NCBI GenBank assembly: GCA_949987705.1
Contig: OX465281.1
Location: 156,936,393-157,000,392, forward strand
Length of the DNA: 64,000 nt
Reading direction: 5' to 3'
Origin: Thereva unica
Lineage: Eukaryota > Arthropoda > Insecta > Diptera > Therevidae
A program made the position numbers and the translations under genes. The notes beneath the pieces were generated by a model. The model ran no database searches, was not told where the DNA came from, and saw only the letters and a list, made by a program, of their open reading frames with translations. Of the stretch, positions 55,953 through 64,000 are shown in pieces. Within the stretch, counting starts at the first letter, position 1. Every line of letters starts with the position of its first letter.

Positions 55953-57501
55953 TATTATGTATTTTATGTATTATGTATTATGTATTATGTCTTATGTCTT
56001 ATGTCTTATGTATTATGTATTATGTATTATGTACTATGTACTATGTACTATGTACTATGTACTATGTACTATGTACTATGTACTATGTACTATGTACTAT
56101 GTACTATGTACTATGTACTATGTACTATGTACTATGTACTATGTACTATGTACTATGTACTATGTACTATGTACTATATGCTATGTACTATGTACTATGT
56201 ACTATGTACTATGTACTATGTACTATGTACTATGTACTATATGCTATGTACTATGTACTATGTACTATGTATTATGTATTATGTATTATGTATTATGTGT
56301 TTTATGTATTATGTAGTATGTATTATGTATTATGTATTGTGTATTATGTACTATGTACTAGGTACTATGTACTATGTATTACGTATTATGTATTATGTAC
56401 ATATTATGTATTATGTGTTATGTATTATGTATTATGAATTATGTATTATTTATTATGTATTATGTATTATGTATTATGTATTATGTATTATGTATTAAGT
56501 ATTATGTATTATGTATTATGTATTATGTATTATGTATTATGTATTATGTATTATGTATTATGTATTATGTATTATGTATTATGTATTATGTATTATGTAT
56601 TATGTATTATGTATTATGTCTTATGTATTATGTATTATGTATTATGTATTATGTACTATGTACTATGTACTATGTACTATGTGCTATGTACTATGTACTA
56701 TGTACTATGTATTATGTATTATGTACATATTATGTATTATGTACATATTATGTATTATGTATTATGTGTTATGTATTATGTATTTTATGTATTTTATGTA
56801 TTTTATGTATTTTATGTATTTTATGTATTTTATGTATTTTATGTATTTTATGTATTTTATGTATTTTATGTATTTTATGTATTTTATGTATTTTATGTAT
56901 TTTATGTATTTTATGTATTTTATGTATTTTATGTATTTTATGTATTTTATGTATTTTATGTATTTTATGTATTTTATGTATTTTATGTATTTTATGTATT
57001 TTATGTATTTTATGTATTTTATGTATTTTATGTATTTTAATGTATTTTATGTATTTTATGTATTTTATGTATTTTATGTATTTTATGTATTTTATGTATT
57101 TTATGTATTTTATGTATTTTATGTATTTTATGTATTTTATGTATTTTATGTATTTTATGTATTTTATGTATTTTATGTATTTTATGTATTTTATGTATTT
57201 TATGTATTTTATGTATTTTATGTATTTTATGTATTTTATGTATTTTATGTATTTTATGTATTTTATGTATTTTATGTATTTTATGTATTTTATGTATTTT
57301 ATGTATTTTATGTATTTTATGTATTTTATGTATTTTATGTATTTTATGTATTTTATGTATTTTATGTATTTTATGTATTTTATGTATTTTATGTATTTTA
57401 TGTATTTTATGTATTTTATGTATTTTATGTATTTTATGTATTTTATGTATTTTATGTATTTTATGTATTTTATGTATTTTATGTATTTTATGTATTTTAT
57501 G
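55953..57501. repeat. 1.5 kb minisatellite, 7 bp units passing to 9 bp units
   Basis: 55953-56772 is built of 7 bp TATTATG and TACTATG units in alternating blocks. 56778-57501 is about 80 copies of the 9 bp unit TATTTTATG, almost identical apart from one extra A near 57038. The 9 bp unit equals the 7 bp unit plus TT. The sequence is open in most frames on both strands, giving YYVLCTM, YVF, MYF, IKY or IHK repeat peptides; these are not genes. Confidence 0.97.
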
Positions 57502-57539
57502 TCTGACAGTACGCCTACAATGGAATTTGAAGCATAAAC

Positions 57540-58259
57540 TTGAAAACAATTTTTTTTTGCATGGTTACTTTCAATTGCCAAAGTCTAAGAAAACACGTGT
57601 CGGACTTGAGCGATCCCGCAATTAATTCAAGCAATATTCTGTTTTTATCAGAAACCTGGTCGAACGATGATGAAAATATTGACATCCAGAATTTTGATTG
57701 TATTGCGAAATTTAAGCGTAGAAATGTTAGATCGGCAGGAGTGGCAATTTATCGGAAATCAAATGATACCTCGAATATAGTAACTTCGAACATGGACATC
57801 CTATTGCGACATATTCGTGAAGTCGATATTGGTCAATCATCAATTGATGATATATGTGCTGCTCACTGTGTTTTGGACGATGGAACAAACATCATAATGG
57901 CAGTTGTTTACATTTCGCCCAATAACGCAGTTAAAAATATCATAAAGTTTATATACAAAAGACTTATGATTTACGGTCGAGTAGGTTCTGAAGAATTAGG
58001 AGAAAACTATCATACGTTGCCACTAATTTTAGCAGGAGATTTCAATATTAATTTCGCGTCCGAAGATGGACAACTCTTGGTAAACTTTCTACGAGATAAA
58101 TTAGAACTGCAAATGAATAATAACCGTAATGAGCCAACTACAAGACATGGAACAACAATCGATGCATTTTGTTCTAGATATCTGTCTAATTTTAATTCGA
58201 AAATATATGTGTGTCTTATTTCTCGTACCATAAGCCTATTGTCTCGGTTTTTCCATTAA
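57540..58259 (+). CDS. Endonuclease/exonuclease/phosphatase-fold ORF (239 codons)
   Basis: The ORF encodes an AP-endonuclease-like domain. Visible motifs are TFNCQSLRKH (conserved N), LFLSETWSNDD (catalytic E), SAGVAIYRK, MAVVYISPNN, LAGDFNIN and TRHGTTIDAF. The first residues (MKTIFFC) come from foldback arm sequence; the domain itself starts at about residue 8. A two-base TG repeat near 58212 shifts the frame. In the next frame the final motif reads SYHKPIV, so the usual SDH aspartate is changed. The domain resembles those of LINEs and of the C-terminus of helentron proteins. No helicase or RT lies beside it. It is probably inactive. Confidence 0.75.
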   Translation: MKTIFFCMVTFNCQSLRKHVSDLSDPAINSSNILFLSETWSNDDENIDIQNFDCIAKFKRRNVRSAGVAIYRKSNDTSNIVTSNMDILLRHIREVDIGQSSIDDICAAHCVLDDGTNIIMAVVYISPNNAVKNIIKFIYKRLMIYGRVGSEELGENYHTLPLILAGDFNINFASEDGQLLVNFLRDKLELQMNNNRNEPTTRHGTTIDAFCSRYLSNFNSKIYVCLISRTISLLSRFFH

Positions 58260-58435
58260 CCACAGTAATTACTGATGTGTCCAATAATGAAAATAATGAA
58301 TAATAATGAATAAAAATAAAAGATCTTTGCAAAAATATTTATTTACCAATGAAAACATGAAATAAATTATTATAATACTTGTAGGAAATTAATATATGTA
58401 TATGTACATACATGTATATATTGTACACACACCCA

Positions 58436-58486
<51 letters not shown>

Positions 58487-59530
58487 GCAGATGGAGCGAA
58501 AGAAGTTTCACTTCAGTCGTGTGGTCATAAGCACACTCATATTTTTTTTTTAAATATTTATTTGTGAAGGTGGTTGATTTGTACTAAATTAAGGCGAACT
58601 TTATGATAAGGGGTAGTCCTAAACGGTTGAAACTACCCCTAAATTAGCGAAAAATGGCAAAAATTGTAAAAAAAAATTTTTTCCAAGTTTATGCTTCAAA
58701 TTCGATTCTGACTTCATTTTTTAAAAAAATCCTTTTTGTATAATCGTACATCACATTACACTCCTCACTAAATTAGTTTATTACTTCAACTTCCAAGTAA
58801 CTGCAATTAAAATTTACTAAAAAACGAATTCGGGTGCAATATTTTAATTTTATTACTTTGCCTCCGTTTTTACCTGCCTAAATGTCATTGCACAAAAACG
58901 AACCACCCCATTATTCAGAAGTACCTCAAATAAATTAGGGTACATATTTTGCAATTATTGTGTGATTGTCGTTTTTACAAAAATGCAGAGTTTATTTAAA
59001 GATTCCACGAAATGAAATATTTCTCAATATATTTTTTATTTTTTTTTTTCTCTTTAGGGGTGGTTTAACCTCTGTACAAAGGGGTTTATAGTGAAATGTT
59101 CCAAATGTTGTAATGAATACAAATGGAAAATAAAATTTAAATATAAAACAATAAATTTTAATTTGTGTTTTTTGCATTTTTAGGGGTGACGCCCTAGTTT
59201 TAGGACCGCGGGACCTCGATTTTCGTGATCAGCGACCCCAAAAACCTTTAGGATTCGATTTTATTAACGGTGTTATTTTGGAACACCCCCCCATTAGTTT
59301 TCAATGAACTATATTGTAGGGGTAGTTTTAACCCCTTAAGGGTTGAAAATAATTAATTTTTGCCTGGCAGTACGCCCACAATCGAATTTGAAGCATTGAC
59401 TTGGGGAAAACGTTTTTTTGCAATTTTTTCCATTTTCGCCAATTTAGGGGTGCTTTCAACCCTTTAGGAGTACCCGTTACCATTAAGTTCGCCTTAATTT
59501 AGTATAAATCAACCACCTTCCGCAAATAAA
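58260..59530. other. Foldback element interior, right side
   Basis: Contains an (AT)n tract at 58435-58481, a dispersed motif at 58494-58550 (GAAGTTTCACTTC, GCACACTCATATTTTTTTT) and inverted subcopies of the family F centre (58556-58715 against 59380-59520). A direct extra copy of part of the right arm lies at 59169-59300. No gene is seen after the endonuclease ORF. Confidence 0.6.
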
Positions 59531-59751
59531 TATTAAAAAAAGTGCATTTCATCGTATTAGTTTTCATTACTACTGAAATAATCGCGAAAACCCCCTAAAA
59601 AGGGGTGTTTTTTGCATTTTTAGGGGTGACGCCCTAATTTTAGGACCGCGCGACCTCGATTTTCGTGATCAGCGACCCCAAAAACCTTTAGGGTTCGATT
59701 TTCTTAACGGTGTTATTTTGGAACACCCCCCCTCGCGTTTTGAATGGATGG

Positions 59752-60658
59752 ATTGAATATGGTCATTCCATCGCAAGTCTTTGGCTAATGTCACGCCTAA
59801 GATGTGTAGGGATGGGTCGGCCTTTAGTACCACGTCATCCACTTTCAAGGATGGTGAGATGTTGATCTTTTTCTTTGAAATAAGACAGTACTTGGTTTTG
59901 GAGGGGTTGAATTCGACGCGATTCTTTTTTCCCCATTCTAGAATAAGTTCAATGTCATTATTAATAGAGTTGAACATTAGTTCACGATCATCAAGACAGG
60001 ATCTGGCATGTGTCTGTGTTGTATCGAAGCTGTACGAGTAACGTAGTACCGTCGTCAACGAAGCTGAGAAGTGGGTTGGAGAAGATTGAAAGAAGGGGTC
60101 ATTTATAAAGATGAGAAATAGGGCCGGTGATAAAATTGACCCGCAGAGATCGGGTGGGATGCGGATTTGACACCATCCAATACTACTTTGACTGAACGGC
60201 CGGAAAGGAAACTCTCGATCCACTTCTGTAGAAGTGAGTCAACTCCAATAGCTTTGAGATTAGCTAACAGGGCGGAGTTCCAAACTCTATCGAAAGCCTT
60301 GGAGATATCTAGGGCAACCAGAGTAGACTCAACGGACCCATGCAGACTACGGCTGAGGTGTTCTGTAAGACAGACTAAAAGATCGCCAGTGGATCTTTTT
60401 TGTCGGAGCCATACTGTCTGTCGTTTATGAGTCGGTTGGATTCTAGATATCCCATAAGCTGTTTATTGATTATCGTCTCCATGGTTTTGGAGAGAATAGA
60501 AGTAATTGCTATTGGGCCGTAATTGGACGGAAGGCTGGAGTCACCTTTTCTCGGTATGGGCTGAACATGGGCAAGTTTCCAAGAGTCGGGATAAACTCCG
60601 GAGAAATATGACAGTGAAAATAATTTGCGGAGAGGTTTAGCCAAAAGTGAGGCACATT
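59752..60658 (-). pseudogene. LINE-A fragment, ORF2 RT part
   Basis: Minus-strand reading includes PLRKLFSLSYFSGVYPDSW, SNYGPIAITSILSKTMETI, GSILSPALFLIFIND and LHILGVTLAKDLRWNDHI, which leads into the piece at 55608. The FADD active site reads SASLTTVLRYS, so the catalytic residues are gone or out of frame. Frame breaks lie near 60390 and 60130. The upstream end abuts the poly-T of LINE-B at 60659. Confidence 0.88.
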
Positions 60659-62535
60659 GTTTTTTTTTTTTTTTTTTATATGAAAAAACCAAGCTTAGGT
60701 GTAACCCTTTATACTACCAGTCCGTCATGTCGGGCAGTTCATGGTGCTCTAGTAGTAAGCTTGGTTTGAAGAATAGCGGAGAATAGGAAAGGTTAGAGGG
60801 GGTCTAGAGGGTGTAGAATAAAATGACGATGAACCTCACGTTTGAACTTTAAGATGTTGTACGAGTTCGGAAATACTGACTGCGGGAGATTATTCCACAG
60901 TTGAGTTGTTCTATTCATAAACGAACTTCTAAACCGTATTGTGCGTGAACGAGGGGGCTGTAGGGTATGGGGGTGAGCCGAGCGGGCTGGTCTTGTGTTG
61001 CCGGAAAAATATTGCCGTGCAGGCAGGAGGTCCTGAATTTCAGTGGAACAGTCGCCATGGTAATAGCGATAAAGAATGAAGAGGGCTGCTACATTCCTAC
61101 GGTGGCTTAAGGTGTCTATGGAGGCGCGAAAGGGGCCATCACCAATGAGTTTGAGGGCACGATTTTGCACCTTGTCGAGACAAGCCAAGGTGGTTTTTGG
61201 GGCGCCTGCCCAGATATGCGAGTTGTATTCGAGGCGAGGCCGAATGTAGGATTTGTATATTGTAGCCAATGCGGCTGGCTGGAGGAGGAACTTGCATCTC
61301 TTGAGAAATCCAAGGCATTGGGAGGCTTGTTTGGCGATTTGGAATATGTGATCATTCCATCGCAGATGCTCCGTTAAAGTTACCTCTAGGATGTTGAGGG
61401 TTGAGTCAGCCGTTAGATTCTTTTTATCCACTGAGATAGGAGGAAGGTCGGTACAATTTTTGTTGGAGATCAGACAGTGCTTCGTTTTTGTGGCATTGAA
61501 TTCGACGCGGTTCATTTCGCCCCAATGAAGAATCGATTCGATATCCCGGTTGATCGAAGCCGACATCAGTTGACGGTGGTAAAGACAAGGTCTGGCACGT
61601 GCTTGTCTTATATTGTCGAAGGAGTAAGAGAAACTCAGAGCACCGTCATCAGCGAAGCAGTGAAGTGGGTTGGAGGGGATTGAGAGCAGATCATTAATGA
61701 AGATTAGAAAAAGTGCGGGTGAAAGAATTGACCCCTGGAGAACTCCGGCCGAAACGGCGTGGGGGTTGGATTCGACGCCATCCAATACTATCTTGATTGA
61801 ACGGCCTGAAAGAAAGCTCTTAATCCAGTTCCTTAGAACTAAGTGTATACCAATAGCTTGGAGTTTATTCAACAGAGCTGGGTACCATACTCTGTCAAAA
61901 GCCTTTGATATATCTAGTGCAACCAGGCTAGACTCACAAAAAGCTGTGAATGCTTTGGTTGATACGCTCAGTTAAACACACAAGCAGATCGCCAGCAGAT
62001 CTGAAGCCGTATTGCCTATCGTGTACAATTTGGTTGGATTCTAGATATTTCATCAGCTTTTTATTGATTATTGTCTCCATGATTTTGGAGAGAACAGAAG
62101 TAATTGCTATTGGGCGGTAGTTCAAGGGGTCGCTGGCTTCACCTTTTTTTGGGATTGGCTGAACATGAGCTAGTTTCCAAGAGTCGGGATACACTCCGGA
62201 GAAGTAAGACAGGGCAAAAAGTTTGCGCAGAGGTTTAGCCAAAGGTGAGGCACATTTTTTAAGTACCATAGAGGGGATTTTGTCGGGACCAGTGGATTTA
62301 TTGGCGTCGAGTTCCTTGAGACACCTAAACACCTCGCGAGTCCTGAAGTGAACTCCGTCCATAGAGTGGGTGGTATTCTCGAGAGTGGGGGGTGACAAAG
62401 CAGCATCGGGTAGAGAAGAATTTGCGGCGAACAGAGAAGCCTTGGGTTTGCTTTCTGTTATCACTTCCTTGTTGTGAATAAAAGGAAGTGTTGAGGAGGA
62501 AGTAAAATTCTTTTTGATGGCGGTTACCAAGGACC
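60659..62535 (-). mobile_element. LINE-B, 5'-truncated jockey/CR1-like element
   Basis: The T18 run at 60660 is the poly(A) tail of a minus-strand copy. The 3' UTR is close to that of LINE-C (shared AGTCCGTCATGTC). Coding homology ends at about 62535, where a hAT-like end starts. It inserted next to or into LINE-A. Confidence 0.88.
60793..62530 (-). pseudogene. LINE-B ORF2 (RT and C-terminal region)
   Basis: The upstream piece (61934-62530) has FRCLKELDANKSTGPDKIPS and NYRPIAITSVLSKIMETII. The downstream piece (60793-61872) has IKSFLSGRSIKIVLDGVES, GSILSPALFLIFINDLL and the catalytic CFADDGALSFS. It ends at DPL like LINE-C. The frame breaks near 61900, where sequence for the LDISKAFDRVW motif is partly lost. 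The endonuclease domain is absent through 5' truncation. Confidence 0.9.
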
Positions 62536-62640
62536 CAGGGGCGTAGGAACCCTATGAGCAGGGTGGGCAGCTGCCCACCCAGGAATTTCCCTGCCCGCTT
62601 TGTTAAAGGGATTAAAAATTTTATTGTTTTAATACAAATT
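62536..62640. mobile_element. hAT-like element end
   Basis: CAGGGGCGTAGGAACCC at 62537 followed by GGTGGGCAGCTGCCCACCC resembles the ends of non-autonomous hAT elements (CAGGGGCG termini). It starts exactly where LINE-B homology stops. No matching inverted end was found, so the element is truncated or its other end is decayed. Confidence 0.5.
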
Positions 62641-63311
62641 GGTGTAAGACCATTTTAGGGGCAAAAAGATCGCTTTTCACGAGAAAGTCGACCTTTCTAG
62701 TCTATCCGGATTAGATGACTCAACGATAATCCTCTAGACAGAATTTTTGAAGATGCGTAACCATTGCACTTTTTGACTTTGGATTAGCTATGTCCTTTTA
62801 TGGTCTTTTGTTTTTACTAGCCAATAGGACAACCAAAATTGATGATCCTATTGTCACTATTATAAGTATCCCCTGCTTCCAACTAACTTAAAAGCATGCA
62901 TCGTGCAAGTTTACTTCAGTTTATTTTTGTCAAGAGCACTGTTAGTTGCAACTTAAAAGTTCAAATTGTGTCTTGTGTCTTCTACAACTAAATGTTGAAA
63001 TTGTGTCTTGTGTCTTATATGTGATTATTGAACGAGTCTCCAACGAACTCCGCCGTCGCACAGTGGCGATATTTTTGATATTTCACCCAAATTACTCTAG
63101 AGGTCGTAATTTTTAAGTTATTGACAAATTTTCGCGGACATACACAAGCACTATTAATTCTAATTAGAATGAGTCACAACTTATTGCGTACTGTACCCAC
63201 TTTCGTTAAATGATCATTTAACGTATTGTTCAGGTGATTAAAATCCAATTTCTTTTAATAATTAATTTACACCACACTTCAATCCCACAATTTCGCGCAA
63301 TTTGCGTGGCT
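62641..63311. other. Probable BEL-2 leader with older debris
   Basis: No gene is recognised. A short direct repeat, AAATTGTGTCTTGTGTCTT, occurs at 62967 and 63000. The part nearest 63311 should be the BEL-2 leader because a primer site follows. Confidence 0.45.
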
Positions 63312-63332
63312 CAAATACGGTATGAAGGACCA
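63312..63332 (-). promoter_or_regulatory. BEL-2 primer-binding site (mutated tRNA-Tyr type)
   Basis: The minus strand reads TGGTCCTTCATACCGTATT, differing at a few positions from the exact tRNA-Tyr complement at 20517-20535. It lies two bases from the LTR, as in BEL-1. Confidence 0.75.
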
Positions 63333-63334
63333 AA

Positions 63335-63745
63335 TGTTCAGACTTTTCCGAAGTGAAGGCTTGCTTCACTTGCAGCTTGAGTTGATAGTTATTAATGCAA
63401 TATGTTCTGCCCTTTGCTAAGTGAAGGCCAGTGCTTCACTTGTCGCGTTCCAGAAACTAGATTCCTGAAACTAGCCGGTCAAAGTAATTCAAATACTGAC
63501 TGCGTTTTTTACGTCTTTATTCAACGCGCGTTTATAACCAACTGACCAGGCTCGCCCAAAGTTTACAAAAAAGCTTGCAGCAACAGCTCCTTCTTAAAAG
63601 CTTTGGAAAGGATTATAAATTTACATTGAAAACAAATATGAAAGTTAAATCAAAACAAATATGAAAGAATGCTCAAAAAATAAGAAATTAACAAAATGAG
63701 ACTATCGTAATTCTAAACAAAATAAAACTATCGTAATTCTAAACA
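63335..63745 (-). repeat. BEL-2 5' LTR
   Basis: Plus-strand ends are TGTTCAGAC and CTAAACA. It is about 87 bp longer than the 3' LTR because AAACAAATATGAAAG and ACTATCGTAATTCTAAAC are duplicated near its right end (63640-63745). Confidence 0.88.
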
Positions 63746-64000
63746 ACAATATAATCTGAAAAGATTTTTATAATATTCGGTCGAGCGGTTTTTTGGTTTA
63801 TATGACATAAGTGATCTTTCTACCTGCACGATATCGCGCGAACTATAAGAGATATTGACTTAGTTGACGTGCCGTTCGAAGAGTATTAACCAAAATATGA
63901 TATGAAAAGATTTTCATAAAATTCGGTCGAACCGTTTTTTATTTGTTTAAACGACGTTTATGATTTTTGTACTTGCACGATACCGCCCAAACTAAAAACT
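63746..64000. repeat. ~140-150 bp tandem repeat, right of BEL-2
   Basis: Begins with the second ACAAT and continues the left array. Landmarks are CGATAT at 63829 and CGATAC at 63978 (149 bp apart), with GCCGTTCGAAGAGTATTAAC and ATTTTCATAAAATTCGGTCG. It continues past the window end. Confidence 0.85.

Larger units (their letters stand above)
55609..59751. mobile_element. 4.1 kb foldback element (family F) inside LINE-A
   Basis: The arms 55609-55812 and 59531-59751 are inverted and match the arms of the 610 bp element at 4224-4833. LINE-C near 11265 gives the empty site; GAATAT borders both sides, a possible 6 bp duplication. A second, inner inverted pair (57503-57560 and 58556-58715) brackets an endonuclease ORF. 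An extra direct copy of the right arm lies at 59169-59300. A 1.5 kb minisatellite fills 55953-57501. Confidence 0.8.
51577..63745 (-). mobile_element. BEL-2, BEL/Pao element with nested insertions, 12.2 kb
   Basis: Paired LTRs at 51577-51900 and 63335-63745 are flanked by ACAAT (51572-51576 and 63746-63750), a 5 bp target duplication. Removing the element and one ACAAT leaves the flanking tandem repeat with a 146 bp landmark spacing, in phase with its own period. Internally, minus strand, are a primer site, leader, gag zinc/protease remnant, RNase H, integrase and DUF5641-type end. RT is lost. LINE-A, LINE-B, the 4.1 kb foldback element and a hAT-like end occupy the interior. Confidence 0.9.

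Noticed and set aside
55876..57581. Long open frames on both strands encoding YYVLCTM, MYF, IKY or IHK repeats
   Set aside because: They are the automatic translation of 7 and 9 bp repeats lacking stop codons, open in most frames, with no start context or protein-like composition.

Overview
The window reads as transposon-dense, AT-rich intergenic DNA of an arthropod, most likely an insect. The evidence is the mix of families: BEL/Pao elements with a primer site matching the 3' end of tRNA-Tyr, a Gypsy element, Helitrons, a P/THAP9-type transposase, TTAA-flanked MITEs and jockey/CR1-like LINEs. No intact host gene was recognised. One possible host coding exon lies at 17423-17661. Almost every coding stretch is a broken piece of a mobile element.

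Layout. 1-2395: non-coding, with a tRNA-like SINE head and one copy of a tRNA-containing repeat. 2396-6376: Helitron-1 (+), missing its 5' part but with its 3' hairpin end, and carrying two DNA-element insertions, one of which holds a third element. 6377-9548: a second copy of the tRNA-containing repeat, split by a 2.5 kb DNA transposon with ATAT target duplication. 9640-13850: an RTE-like LINE fragment (+) cut by a jockey/CR1-like LINE (-). 13985-14576: a foldback repeat. 17720-19405: a ~117 bp tandem array. 19409-20030: a Helitron fragment split by a TTAA-flanked MITE. 20517-28697: a BEL/Pao element (BEL-1, -) whose LTRs carry an array of hairpins with covarying stems. 29163-43754: Helitron-2 (-), split by a 10.6 kb Gypsy element (32840-43449), which itself carries a MITE in its 5' LTR and a piggyBac-like element in gag. 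44448-48319: a TTAA-flanked MITE and a decayed P/THAP9-type transposase gene containing a near-perfect 270 bp palindrome. 51577-63745: a second BEL/Pao element (BEL-2, -) with paired LTRs and a 5 bp target duplication. It sits in a ~140-150 bp tandem repeat. Inside it are LINE pieces, a 4.1 kb foldback element holding a 1.5 kb 7/9-bp minisatellite and an endonuclease-domain ORF, and a hAT-like end.

The elements do not form one pathway; they record insertion order. Related copies inside and outside the window (Helitron-1 against -2, 5' against 3' LTR, LINE against LINE) supply empty sites that fix many target duplications exactly. The strongest candidates for something new are the covarying hairpin array in the BEL-1 LTRs, the foldback element carrying an endonuclease ORF and a huge minisatellite, and the A-run frame break shared by both Helitron copies between Rep and helicase.

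Limits: clade names for LINEs and DNA elements come from motif recognition without database searches. Boundaries are exact only where terminal repeats or empty sites are cited.
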